A DNA stretch of 40,577 nucleotides. It comes from an uncultured Pseudomonadota bacterium. GTDB taxonomy: Bacteria > Pseudomonadota > Gammaproteobacteria > Steroidobacterales > Steroidobacteraceae. Position 1 is the first letter of the stretch, and each line of letters starts with the position of its first letter. The position numbers and the translations under genes are program-made. The stretch is taken from positions 1 through 40,577 of the forward strand of contig CAIOZU010000021.1 of NCBI GenBank assembly GCA_903862885.1, read 5' to 3'. Shown here one piece after another: positions 25,410 through 33,469 of the stretch. The notes beneath the pieces are model-generated. The model was not told where the DNA came from. It saw nothing but the letters and a program-made list of their open reading frames with translations, and searched no databases.

Positions 25410-25823
25410 GTGGATGTGTTAAACGCCATGATCATCCGGGACGCCTGCCGTTACCTGCTGATGCAGCACTTGACGGCGGTCGATCGAGAGCCGACTGATG
25501 TGGAAGCGTTTGTGGGTGTGTTTGCAGATGAATTCATATGGAAGCGGCCAGGCACCCCCCACATGCGAACACCCGCTGATGGCCGCGCGTATATCGAGCG
25601 AGTGCAGGCCAAACGCCGGGGAAAAAACCCCCACGGCTTTCTGCAACGACACGGCCTAACCACCGTATGCATCGATTCCATTGATGAGCAGACGGCAAAA
25701 GGCGTCTCTTATGCCTTGATTTACACAGACCCCCAGTACAGCGGTACCCAACCCGCCCCCATGACACCGCCTGAGTCGGTGGTCGAGTACCGCGACCTCT
25801 TCAAAAAAACCCTCAAGGGCTGA
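25410..25823 (+). CDS. SnoaL/NTF2-like protein
   Basis: 137 residues starting with GTG at 25410, chosen because GAGG at 25400-25403 is well placed 6 nt upstream. ATG at 25428 is an alternative. The pattern is that of a SnoaL-like domain: helix-rich start (IIRDACRYLLMQHLTAV), DVEAFVGVFADEFIWKRPG, a helix and then the strands GVSYALIYTDPQY and ESVVEYRDLFKK. No catalytic set can be identified. It follows the thiolase by 60 nt in the same run, is the second of three such proteins in the window and shares little sequence with the others. Role unknown; a cyclase, hydrolase or isomerase step on a ring intermediate is possible. Confidence 0.8.
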   Translation: MDVLNAMIIRDACRYLLMQHLTAVDREPTDVEAFVGVFADEFIWKRPGTPHMRTPADGRAYIERVQAKRRGKNPHGFLQRHGLTTVCIDSIDEQTAKGVSYALIYTDPQYSGTQPAPMTPPESVVEYRDLFKKTLKG

Positions 25824-25826
25824 AAA

Positions 25827-25846
25827 ATTGCTCAGCATGAGGCAAT
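25827..25846 (+). terminator. Hairpin after the SnoaL-like gene
   Basis: ATTGCTCA pairs with TGAGGCAAT (one bulged G) around a GCA loop, 4 nt after the stop codon. No T-run follows, so it may attenuate or stabilise the transcript instead of ending it. In the same gap, GATCC/GGATC arms (25919-25933) form another small symmetric element. Confidence 0.3.
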
Positions 25847-26043
25847 TCATGTATTTAGGGGTGACTGGGCCTTCGTGCAGTTCAAGAACAAGCCACCGGT
25901 CTAGCGCGGTATCATAGTGATCCATAGAGGATCGCACGCAAGGCCATCGTCAAGACACATCATGAAGCATCATCCGCATCCACAATTCCTTGAGCCCATC
26001 GACTGCTGGCCATCGCAGAGCTTCACGGTGCAGAGCGTTCGGC

Positions 26044-26553
26044 ATGGCTGACTTACCTGAGCTCGTTAAAAGCTGGATAGGCAAAGCCGTCGTGGTGGTT
26101 GAGCGGACCGTCACCGTAGAAAAAGAATCATGGCTTAATTTCTGTGCAGCGATCCAAGACGGTAATCCGCTGTATTGGGATGAATCCTTTGCCCAATCGC
26201 ATACGGATCACACCATCGCTCCTTTCGCGATGCTGCCGAGTTGGGGCAGCACGCACCCTTGGTATCCCGGCAAGCAAGGCGATGGCGTCCGCGCCATGGA
26301 ATTGCATTTTATGCTGAAGGAAGCGTTGGCTTACCCAAATGGCATCGTCACCAGTGTGGAGATGACCTATCACGAGCCGGTGCGCGCGGGGGACTCGGTG
26401 CGAGTGGAACAGATTTTACGAAACGTCAGCGAGGAACGGGCGACCCGACTGGGACCCGGCCGGGATTGGACGATCGAAGTGGTTTATCGCCGGCAGGATC
26501 AGGTCCTGCTGGGCTTGGAATCTATGTCATTCCTAGGCTATCGCCGCAGCTAA
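26044..26553 (+). CDS. MaoC-like dehydratase, non-catalytic partner subunit (ChsH2-N/FAS1-DH type)
   Basis: 169 residues from ATG 26044 (MADLPELVKSW). A longer frame opening with TTG at 25990 adds 18 residues without family character, so I reject it. It is a single hotdog of the FAS1-like dehydratase type: VTVEKESWLNFCAAIQDGNPLYWDE, TIAPFAMLPSW, then MTYHEPVRAGDSVRVEQIL. At the hydratase-2 motif the catalytic His is replaced (NPLYWDE, Tyr44), so it likely lacks its own active site. The next gene, 16 nt downstream, encodes a hotdog with that motif intact. The pair mirrors the ChsH1/ChsH2 heteromeric enoyl-CoA hydratase of steroid side-chain degradation, in which the large substrate is shared by two subunits. 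Confidence 0.87.
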   Translation: MADLPELVKSWIGKAVVVVERTVTVEKESWLNFCAAIQDGNPLYWDESFAQSHTDHTIAPFAMLPSWGSTHPWYPGKQGDGVRAMELHFMLKEALAYPNGIVTSVEMTYHEPVRAGDSVRVEQILRNVSEERATRLGPGRDWTIEVVYRRQDQVLLGLESMSFLGYRRS

Positions 26554-26569
26554 GCCAACAGGATCGACC

Positions 26570-27031
26570 ATGAACCCCACCCTTGCTCTGCACGCCCGCT
26601 TACCTACCCGACGCATTGAGGTCACCACGAAGTCCATCATCATGGGCGCGGTGACGAGCCGTGATTGGGCCCCCTTGCACCATGATGTCGTGTGGGCAAA
26701 GAGCGAGGGCAATTTACCTAACATCATCATGAACAACTACACCCAAGCAGGCCTTATCAACGCCTATGTAACGGATTGGTCGGGACCCGCCGCTCGGATC
26801 GGTCGCTTGCGCTTTTCAATGCGAAGCCCCATTTGCCCGGGCGATGCCTTAGATCTATCCGGCGTCATTGAGACCATTGACCCTGAGCCTGAGCTCATCT
26901 GGGTGAGTCTTGCCATCGAGTTGACAGTCGGTGACCGACTGGCCACCCGATCCACCGTACGCGTGGCCTTACCGGTGAGCGAGCAATCGCCCTCGCTGTG
27001 GCAGCGTCGCGCCGATGCGTGGCAGCCCTAA
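26570..27031 (+). CDS. MaoC-like enoyl-CoA hydratase, catalytic partner (ChsH1-like)
   Basis: 153 residues, a single hotdog. The hydratase-2 signature is present as VTSRDWAPLHHDVVWAKSEG, with Asp32 and His37/His38, followed by NIIMNNYTQAGLINAYVTDW and the C-terminal strand MRSPICPGDALDLSG. AGGA lies 7 nt before the ATG and only 16 nt separate it from the partner hotdog gene. It would hydrate an enoyl-CoA too bulky for a double-hotdog enzyme; the product could go to the Ltp2-like lyase or to an SDR. Family and pairing are well supported; substrate is inference. Confidence 0.88.
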   Translation: MNPTLALHARLPTRRIEVTTKSIIMGAVTSRDWAPLHHDVVWAKSEGNLPNIIMNNYTQAGLINAYVTDWSGPAARIGRLRFSMRSPICPGDALDLSGVIETIDPEPELIWVSLAIELTVGDRLATRSTVRVALPVSEQSPSLWQRRADAWQP

Positions 27032-27061
27032 CCGCCAACCGGTAGGGCGACACGCCTCCCT

Positions 27062-28039
27062 ATGAAAGCCATCCTCTGTCACGCCTTTGGTCCAATCGAC
27101 ACGCTGCGCTGCGAAGACATCGATGAGCCCTTGTGTGGGCCCGGTCAAGTGCTCATCGAGGTCATGGCAGCAGGCGTTAATTTTCCTGATGCCCTGTTGG
27201 TCCGCGGTGAGTATCAAAGCAAACCGCCTCTCCCCTTCATTCCAGGCAGCGAGGTCGCAGGCTTCGTCGCAGCACTCGGTGTGGGTGTTGAAGGACTCCG
27301 TATCGGCGACCGGGTCGCTGCTTTTTGTGGAACCGGCGGCTATGCCACCCGCGCTGTGGCGCCTGCCTCTCAAGTCTTCCCGCTACCCGCCCAAGTGCCT
27401 TTCACCACCGCCGCCGGCATGGTCGTCACCTATGGCACGTCCTACCACGCACTAAAGGATCGCGCGCAGCTCGCGCCAGGTGAGCGACTGTTGGTGCTCG
27501 GTGCAGCAGGCGGCGTGGGTCTAGCCGCCGTCGAACTCGGCAAACACCTAGGCGCCTGCGTCATTGCCGCCGCGTCGACCCAATCCAAACTCGCCATCGC
27601 CACCACCCACGGGGCGGATGAAGTACTCGACTACGGAACTCACGACCTGCGCACTGAGCTCAAACGGCGCTTCCCAAAAGGGATCGATGTGGTGGTCGAC
27701 CCAGTGGGTGGCGACTACAGCGAGGCGGCGCTTCGCAGCCTCGCATGGACTGGTCGCTATCTCGTGGTGGGATTTGCTGCCGGGCGCATTCCTGCCATCC
27801 CGAGCAATCTCTTATTACTCAAAAGTGCCGCCCTCCTGGGCGTCTTGTGGGGTGCCTCGCTAAAAGCCGACCCCGTGCAACAGGCAGCCCATATGCGCAC
27901 GCTGTTCTCACTGGTGACAAACGGCTCAATCAACCCTTTAATTGAATCCGTACTGCTTTTGAGTGACGCGCCCGCAGCGCTGGCACGACTGATGTCGCGA
28001 CAAGCCACTGGCAAGATCGTATTGACGATGGGCCCTTAA
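27062..28039 (+). CDS. Zinc-independent MDR family NADPH:quinone-type oxidoreductase
   Basis: 325 residues, a medium-chain dehydrogenase/reductase of the quinone oxidoreductase class. It has the N-terminal GroES-like domain (PGQVLIEVMAAGVNFPDALLVRG) without the catalytic-zinc cysteines, PFIPGSEVAGFVAALG, the nucleotide-binding loop LVLGAAGGVGLAAVELGK near residue 140-155, and DVVVDPVGGDYSEAALR. Members reduce quinones or alpha,beta-unsaturated ketones with NADPH. No clear ribosome-binding site precedes the ATG. It is the last gene of the plus-strand run, 30 nt after the MaoC gene, and converges on the P450 gene. Confidence 0.92.
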   Translation: MKAILCHAFGPIDTLRCEDIDEPLCGPGQVLIEVMAAGVNFPDALLVRGEYQSKPPLPFIPGSEVAGFVAALGVGVEGLRIGDRVAAFCGTGGYATRAVAPASQVFPLPAQVPFTTAAGMVVTYGTSYHALKDRAQLAPGERLLVLGAAGGVGLAAVELGKHLGACVIAAASTQSKLAIATTHGADEVLDYGTHDLRTELKRRFPKGIDVVVDPVGGDYSEAALRSLAWTGRYLVVGFAAGRIPAIPSNLLLLKSAALLGVLWGASLKADPVQQAAHMRTLFSLVTNGSINPLIESVLLLSDAPAALARLMSRQATGKIVLTMGP

Positions 28040-28094
28040 GCGCCAACAACAGGGTCGCCCAGCCCGCGCGCCGGGCCGCATCGTACGATCGAGA

Positions 28095-29276
28095 CTAACG
28101 TGGCCGGAAGGTGATCGGTACGTGGCAGTAACCCTGTAGGAATTCCGTAAAGGTTCGCTGACAGCGATCTATCTGGACTTCATACTCAGGGATCGCTGCC
28201 ATGATTTCCTCAAGGATTACTCTCCCCTCCATGCGCGCCAGATGCTGTCCTAAGCACGCGTGAATGCCTGCGCCGAACGACAAGGTGCGCGCTGGCCGAC
28301 GTGAGATCTGAAACTGATCCGCATCCGGAAACTCTCGATCATCACGATTGGCAGAGGCGAAGAGAAAAATCACACTCTGCCCCGCTTTAATCTGCTGACC
28401 ATGCAACTCATGATCCTGAGTGACCCGACGTCCTAGCACATTGGTCGGCTGATCATAACGGGCGGTCTCCGCGAATGCATGTGGAATCAAGCTATGATCT
28501 GCACGAACCTCTGCGTATTGCGTGGGGTGCTTCGCCAAATAGTAAATGGTGCCCGCTGCGGTCAACGCCACGGTGTCAGAGCCTGTGATCACCAATGAAA
28601 ATATGGTGAAAAATACCTCGTCATCACTGACCAGTTGCCCATCAATGGGCGTGGTCATGAACGAATGGATATGCGTACCAGGGGGTGGCAGTGTCACGCG
28701 GAATTGACGCACCAGACCCATAATAAAAGCATGCAACTCCCCGAAGGCCTGCATGCCTTGGGGTGTCATACCTTTGATGCCAGGCTCACGGTGGAACCAG
28801 ACATCGAGTAAGGCTCGAATGTGCGTGATATCGGGGTAGGACAGACCGATGATATCCGCTATGGTGTATAGCGCGACTTTGGACGCGAAACTATAAATCT
28901 CAAGCTCGCCACGCGCCAAATGCGGTGCCATGAACTCTCGAGTGCGCTGACGAAACCGCTCCTCCAACAAGGCCGCTGCGCTTTTACCATACGGCGGATT
29001 CAATATATTGCGACGGCTGGTGTGTACGGGTGGATCCATGAACACAAACGCGGAGGGCTTAGGGCCCTCGGTGATGAGCGCATCGATCGTCGTTCCCATC
29101 GCCGCGGTATAATGGGTTCGATTCATGCTGGCCTGCATCACGTCCTCAAAGCGCGATAAAGCCCACATGTTGAGGTGTTCAACGAAGTAAGCCGGCGCTT
29201 CGTCTCGCATGCGCCGAAAGACCGGCCATGGGTTAGCCAAGAACACTTCATCATGGGGGTCGTAGTAATTAGGCAC
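28095..29276 (-). CDS. Cytochrome P450 (bacterial class I type)
   Basis: 393 residues from GTG 29276 (MPNYYDPHDEVFLANPWPVF). A TTG 75 nt further upstream would add a Cys/Arg-rich stretch unlike any P450 start, so I do not use it. The I-helix oxygen-binding motif is VITGSDTVALT, the ExxR pair is in AFAETARYDQPTNVLGRRV, and the haem loop with the cysteine thiolate is LSFGAGIHACLGQHLARMEGR. No membrane anchor, so soluble and dependent on a ferredoxin and reductase that are not adjacent. The fold and some motifs resemble CYP families acting on steroids, terpenes or fatty acids. It probably hydroxylates the substrate or a side chain. A TTGAAA-N16-CATAAT promoter lies upstream on the same strand. 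Confidence 0.93.
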   Translation of the reverse strand: MPNYYDPHDEVFLANPWPVFRRMRDEAPAYFVEHLNMWALSRFEDVMQASMNRTHYTAAMGTTIDALITEGPKPSAFVFMDPPVHTSRRNILNPPYGKSAAALLEERFRQRTREFMAPHLARGELEIYSFASKVALYTIADIIGLSYPDITHIRALLDVWFHREPGIKGMTPQGMQAFGELHAFIMGLVRQFRVTLPPPGTHIHSFMTTPIDGQLVSDDEVFFTIFSLVITGSDTVALTAAGTIYYLAKHPTQYAEVRADHSLIPHAFAETARYDQPTNVLGRRVTQDHELHGQQIKAGQSVIFLFASANRDDREFPDADQFQISRRPARTLSFGAGIHACLGQHLARMEGRVILEEIMAAIPEYEVQIDRCQRTFTEFLQGYCHVPITFRPR

Positions 29277-29445
29277 GGCGGATGTCCCGTTGAAAATAAG
29301 GGCTGCCAAACCGCCGATCGGACGGCGCCTGCAGCCGGTTGTAAAAACCAATGCAGCCAGCCCATCCTAGGGGCCCCGCCGACTCAGTTTATACTCGTTT
29401 AGGGATCCGCCTGAGCACCCAGGTTTGGTGGCGCCAGGATTTTCA

Positions 29446-29473
29446 ATTATGAATAAAAATATATATTTTTCAA
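29446..29473 (-). promoter_or_regulatory. Sigma-70-like promoter for the P450 gene
   Basis: On the minus strand TTGAAA (29473-29468) and CATAAT (29451-29446) are separated by 16 bp; each matches the consensus at 5 of 6 positions. The P450 start codon lies about 170 nt downstream, so a long leader is implied. Confidence 0.45.
29455..29470. promoter_or_regulatory. 16-bp AT palindrome overlapping the promoter
   Basis: AAAAATATATATTTTT is perfectly symmetric and sits inside the spacer of the minus-strand promoter candidate. It could be an operator, or simply bendable AT-rich DNA in a divergent promoter; AT-only palindromes arise easily by chance. Confidence 0.3.
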
Positions 29474-29668
29474 TAAGTTATGATTTAACGTCGCGTGCCC
29501 TGAGAGCCACCGCCCCAGTGCCGCGCCCGTACGACCGACGCCCACGGTACGAGTACCAACTGAGTACCCACCAACGCCATGATCAACCCAACCTGCACCC
29601 CCCTCCGAGTTGATCAAAAGCGGTGTGTGGAGAGCATCGAACTGAGACCACTGGAACGGATAGATTTT

Positions 29669-30859
29669 ATGGACTTTGATTTCAGCGCCGACGAAAAACG
29701 ATTCATCGAGGAGGTACGCGCCTTCCTCCGCGAGCAGGCCTTGCTGCCCGACGCCGCCGATGTGATGGCGCCCAATCGTGATTCTGACTCGATGCTCTCC
29801 GATACCCCCGCACGGCGGCGCTTCAACCGAGAAATGGCTAAGCGCGGCTATCTCGGCATGTCATGGCCCAAAGAATACGGGGGCAGCGAGAAGAGTGGTA
29901 TCTACGAGTATCTACTCAATGAAGAATTGGCCCGCGTCGGCGCTCCTCTCATCGGTAAAGGCATCGGCATCGTTGGCAAGACGCTGATCCGCCATGGATC
30001 AGACAAGTTAAAAACTGAGTTCTTACCCAAGATTCGCAACGCCGAGATCGAATTCGCACTCGGCTACTCAGAGCCCGGTGCAGGCTCTGATCTTGCCTCA
30101 CTTAAACTCAAAGCAGAGCGAAGTGGTGAGGGTTGGCTATTCAACGGACAAAAAATCTGGAACACCTCAGCACATTTTGCCGACTGGTATTGGCTGGCGG
30201 CACGCACTGATCCCCAAGCAGCCAAGCATAAAGGCATCAGCCTGTTTCTCGTACCGATGCATGAAAAAGGCATCACGGTCTCCGCTATCCATACACTCGG
30301 CGAACACCGCACCAATCATGTATTTCTCGATAATGTCTGGGTGCACGATGATTACCGTGTCGGGGAACTCAACAAGGGTTGGACGTATATCTCTGAAGCG
30401 CTCGACTTTGAGCGCTTTACGATTTATCCGTTCAGCCCCCTCGAGGCCAAGCTAGAACAGATGTGGAAGCATATAAAAACCACTCAACGTAATGGCCAAC
30501 GTTTGACAGCTGTCCCCGAGATACGCCGCCAAATGGCGCGCCTAGTGGCCCAAGTAGAGACCGCGAAAATGCTACAGCGCAGTGTGATTTTCTCCGCGTC
30601 TCAAGGAGGCGTTCCCACGGTGGAAGCGTCGATGTGTAAGTTATATACCACCGCGCTTTCGCAAAGACTGGCCAACACCATGATGGATATCCTCGGTGCA
30701 GATGGGCTGCTGCATAAGTCATGGCCCGATGCGCCAGACGCGGGCAAGTGGGAGTGGCTCTATCGCTCCAGTGCACTGGAGACGATTGGCGCAGGCACCT
30801 CAGAGATTCAGAAAAACATCATTGCTCGTCGCGGTCTCGGCCTACCTCTAACTAACTGA
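29669..30859 (+). CDS. Acyl-CoA dehydrogenase, probable catalytic subunit of a heteromeric ACAD (ChsE1-like)
   Basis: 396 residues from ATG 29669 (MDFDFSADEKRF), the normal ACAD start; the in-frame 29579 start adds 30 unrelated residues. FAD/substrate motifs are ALGYSEPGAGSDLASLKLKA and WNTSAHFADWYWLAART. The C-terminal ALETIGAGTSEIQKN has Ala where MCAD has its catalytic Glu. A Glu does occur in EALDFERFTIYPF, matching the helix-G catalytic site of IVD and LCAD, so this subunit looks active. The next gene encodes an ACAD without that Glu. Such pairs form alpha2beta2 enzymes in steroid degradation. It dehydrogenates an acyl-CoA at C2-C3, with electrons passing to ETF. Confidence 0.91.
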   Translation: MDFDFSADEKRFIEEVRAFLREQALLPDAADVMAPNRDSDSMLSDTPARRRFNREMAKRGYLGMSWPKEYGGSEKSGIYEYLLNEELARVGAPLIGKGIGIVGKTLIRHGSDKLKTEFLPKIRNAEIEFALGYSEPGAGSDLASLKLKAERSGEGWLFNGQKIWNTSAHFADWYWLAARTDPQAAKHKGISLFLVPMHEKGITVSAIHTLGEHRTNHVFLDNVWVHDDYRVGELNKGWTYISEALDFERFTIYPFSPLEAKLEQMWKHIKTTQRNGQRLTAVPEIRRQMARLVAQVETAKMLQRSVIFSASQGGVPTVEASMCKLYTTALSQRLANTMMDILGADGLLHKSWPDAPDAGKWEWLYRSSALETIGAGTSEIQKNIIARRGLGLPLTN

Positions 30860-30980
30860 GTGAACCAATGCACGTGATCTCTTTCTGTCAATGTCCAGCG
30901 CCTAGGGAGCTTCAAGACAGCTTCCGCGCACATCGTGCAGCACCGTGTACGTCTCGTATTTTTCTGTGGAGTCCTGTCTG

Positions 30981-32126
30981 ATGGATCTGATTTTTAGTGA
31001 AGAGCAGCAGATGCTGCGCGATATGACCCGCCGCCTATGCGAGGACTTCGTTCCACTGACTGTACTCAGACAGCTAGAGGGCACCGAGCCTGGTTACTCC
31101 GCTGATTTTTGGACAGCGCTGATCGATGCCGGCATGCCGGGACTCACCATTGCCGATGCCTTCGGCGGTTTAGGCTTAGGGGCGACCGAGACAATGATCG
31201 TTCATGAGGAGTTTGGCCGAGCACTGGCATTCTCACCCCATTTTGTAAGCTCAGTGCTCGCAGCCCACCTGATTGGGGCTGCAGGCGACACCACTCAGCG
31301 CCAGCGCTGGCTCCCCGCTATGGCCAGCGGACAGTCGATTGTCAGCGTTGGCAGTCTAGAGCCAGGAGGCGGGCATTCGCTGTCCGACATCCAATGTGCG
31401 GTAACCCGAACCGCCACCGGCTATCGCCTATCCGGCACGAAACACTTTGTGGCCTACGCGGCCCGCGCCCAGACTGCGCTGATCTTAGCCCGCGTCGGCA
31501 CCGCCTTAGACGATGTGATCGGCTTGATGGTTGATCTAAAAAGCCCAGGTGTGACCATTCAATATCAACCCAACCACGCGCGTGAAGCCGTCTATCAAGT
31601 CACCTTACACGAGGTCGATGTCCCCTTGGAGGCCGCACTCAAAGGCGGTCAACCCATAGCCGCGGAATGGCGGGACGCCATGTATACGGGGCTCATCGCA
31701 CTCGCCGCGCAAGCGGTCGGCGGTGCCGAACGGGCCCACGCGATGGCGGTGGAGTACGCCAAAGTGCGTGAAGCCTTCGGTAAACCGATCGGCTCCTTTC
31801 AGGCAATCGCTCATAGCCTAGCGGATGTCGCCGTCGACATTGAAGGCTGTCGCATGCTGGTTCGTCAGGCGGCCTGGGCAAAAGATAGAGGCTATAACTT
31901 TTACCGTTTTGCAGCGATTGCCAAGCTGCAAGCCTGCGAGATGTATCGCCGCACGGCCTCTGTGACCATCCAGGTACACGGCGGAATCGGCTTTACCAAT
32001 GATGCCGATCCCCAATTATTCTTTCGCCGCGCGAAGCAATTGCAGCTACTTCATTGGGACTCAGACTACCTCGAAGAGCGCATCATTGAGATGGCACTAA
32101 ACGAGACGTCGGAGCACAGCGCCTAG
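30981..32126 (+). CDS. Acyl-CoA dehydrogenase, probable partner subunit (ChsE2-like)
   Basis: 381 residues from ATG 30981 (MDLIFSEEQQML), preceded by GGAG at about 10 nt; the longer GTG frame from 30945 is rejected. ACAD features are SEEQQMLRDMTRRLCEDF, VREAFGKPIGSFQAIAHSLADV (FAD contact region) and the C-terminal HGGIGFTNDADPQLFFRRAKQLQLL, a motif typical of the non-catalytic subunit of heteromeric ACADs. No Glu is seen at either known catalytic position (helix G reads EWRDAMYTGLIAL). It therefore probably needs the product of 29669 to work. The genes are 121 nt apart on the same strand. It serves the same dehydrogenation step. Confidence 0.91.
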   Translation: MDLIFSEEQQMLRDMTRRLCEDFVPLTVLRQLEGTEPGYSADFWTALIDAGMPGLTIADAFGGLGLGATETMIVHEEFGRALAFSPHFVSSVLAAHLIGAAGDTTQRQRWLPAMASGQSIVSVGSLEPGGGHSLSDIQCAVTRTATGYRLSGTKHFVAYAARAQTALILARVGTALDDVIGLMVDLKSPGVTIQYQPNHAREAVYQVTLHEVDVPLEAALKGGQPIAAEWRDAMYTGLIALAAQAVGGAERAHAMAVEYAKVREAFGKPIGSFQAIAHSLADVAVDIEGCRMLVRQAAWAKDRGYNFYRFAAIAKLQACEMYRRTASVTIQVHGGIGFTNDADPQLFFRRAKQLQLLHWDSDYLEERIIEMALNETSEHSA

Positions 32127-32225
32127 CGGGCGAGGAGACAAGCCATCAAGCGTAGAGGGGTACCCAACGGTCCAAAAACCAGATACCGTTTGCTGTGATG
32201 TATCCGCCCCTCGACTGAGCCCCCT

Positions 32226-33389
32226 ATGCTGAATTCTCATGAACCTGAGCACCTGACCCTACTGCGCGATACCTTGCGACGGTTCATTGACAAGGAAATG
32301 CCGCGTGAGCTGGTCCGAAAATGGGATCGAGAGGACCATTTTCCAACGGATGTGTACCAAGGATTAGTGGAACTGGGCTTAACGGGCCTGACCGTCGCAG
32401 AGGAATACGGCGGTACGGGTCGTGACATCACCGCCATGATCATGACCATTGAGGAGCTATCGGCCCGCAGCATGGCGGTGGCCACTGGATACATCCAATC
32501 GGCCTGCTACGCCGGACTCAATATTGCCGATGTCGGCAGTGAGGTCCAACGCAACACATTACTGCCGCGTGTGGCAGCCGATGGGTTGAAATTTTCTTAC
32601 GGCTTCAGCGAACCCGACGTCGGCGCAGACATCGCAAGCGTCCGAACGACAGCGGTGCGCCGCGATGGTAAAATCATCATCAACGGACAGAAACGCTGGT
32701 GCTCTGGCGCAAAAATCGCTCAATACATCTACGCGCTGGTGAGAAGTGGCCCAGTAGAGGACCGCTACAACAACTTATCTCTGATCCTTGTCCCAACGGA
32801 CGCCCCCGGCATCACGTACCAGCCACAGGCAACACTGGGTCTACGTGGGGATGGCACCTATGATGTCAACTTCGACCAAGTGGTCGTCAGCGAAGACGAT
32901 ATTGTGGGTGGCCCAGAGGGCTGGAACGCGGGGTGGAAGAAACTGGTCGGGCCTGGCCTCAACGTAGAGAAAATTGAAGTGGCCGCCATGGCGCTTGGCA
33001 TTTCACGGGCAGCAGTCGATGACGCCTGGGCTTATGCCCAAGATCGGAAACAGTTCGGTAAGCCAATTGCCTCTATCCAGTCCATCCGACACATGCTCGC
33101 CGATGTCAAAACTAAGTGGCAGGCTTGTCATTTAATGACCTATCACGCAGCCTCTGTTGTGGAGGGGCAGCAATCCGCTGACGTTGCGACCGCAATGGCC
33201 AAGCTGTTCGTGTGCGATACCGCACGCGATGTGGTGCTGACCTGCCAACAGATCATGGGCGCTTACGGCTATGCCGATGGTTTTGACATGGAGCGGTATG
33301 TCAGGGACATTCTGGTGATGCCCATACTCGGAGGTTCCTCCGCGATACAGAAGAACAACATTGCCAATCGACTCGGACTGCCGCGCTAA
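32226..33389 (+). CDS. Acyl-CoA dehydrogenase (IVD/LCAD-type catalytic glutamate)
   Basis: 387 residues, a complete homomeric-type ACAD. Motifs are YGFSEPDVGADIASVRTTA, KRWCSGAKIAQYIYALVRSG, DRKQFGKPIASIQSIRHMLADV and the C-terminal QIMGAYGYADGFDMERYVRD. The MCAD glutamate position is Gly (PILGGSSAIQKN), but NVEKIEVAAMALGIS places a Glu at the helix-G site used by isovaleryl- and long-chain ACADs, so a branched or bulky acyl-CoA is plausible. No clear ribosome-binding site is visible before ATG 32226. It is the third ACAD in a row and probably acts on a different intermediate of the same pathway. Confidence 0.93.
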   Translation: MLNSHEPEHLTLLRDTLRRFIDKEMPRELVRKWDREDHFPTDVYQGLVELGLTGLTVAEEYGGTGRDITAMIMTIEELSARSMAVATGYIQSACYAGLNIADVGSEVQRNTLLPRVAADGLKFSYGFSEPDVGADIASVRTTAVRRDGKIIINGQKRWCSGAKIAQYIYALVRSGPVEDRYNNLSLILVPTDAPGITYQPQATLGLRGDGTYDVNFDQVVVSEDDIVGGPEGWNAGWKKLVGPGLNVEKIEVAAMALGISRAAVDDAWAYAQDRKQFGKPIASIQSIRHMLADVKTKWQACHLMTYHAASVVEGQQSADVATAMAKLFVCDTARDVVLTCQQIMGAYGYADGFDMERYVRDILVMPILGGSSAIQKNNIANRLGLPR

Positions 33390-33469
33390 CGACTTACCAG
33401 CGTGGGAATGCTTCTATACTGATACGCCTTGTAGCGACCGACGACTGAAATAGACATAAGGAGAGAAAG

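Larger units (their letters stand above)
29277..29668. other. Divergent intergenic region between P450 and acyl-CoA dehydrogenase, about 390 bp
   Basis: The middle part (29440-29490) is the most AT-rich stretch of the window and holds a 16-bp palindrome and a minus-strand promoter candidate. On plus, TATGAT at 29479-29484 could be a -10 element but has no matching -35. Frames running through the region (for example plus 29425-29613) show no family features and I treat them as non-coding. Confidence 0.5.

Noticed and set aside
25990-26043. TTG-initiated extension of the first hotdog subunit
   Set aside because: The extra residues lack family character and the frame has an ATG at 26044 where the domain begins.
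28040-28094. GCCC/GGGC hairpin between the quinone oxidoreductase and P450 stop codons
   Set aside because: Only a 4-bp stem in very GC-rich sequence with no T-run; too weak to call a terminator.
29277-29351. TTG-initiated extension of the P450
   Set aside because: The added 25 residues are Cys/Arg-rich and unlike P450 N-termini; GTG at 29276 gives a normal start.
29579-29668. Upstream ATG of the first acyl-CoA dehydrogenase
   Set aside because: ACAD homology begins exactly at MDFDFSADEK; the preceding 30 residues are unrelated and lie in the promoter gap.
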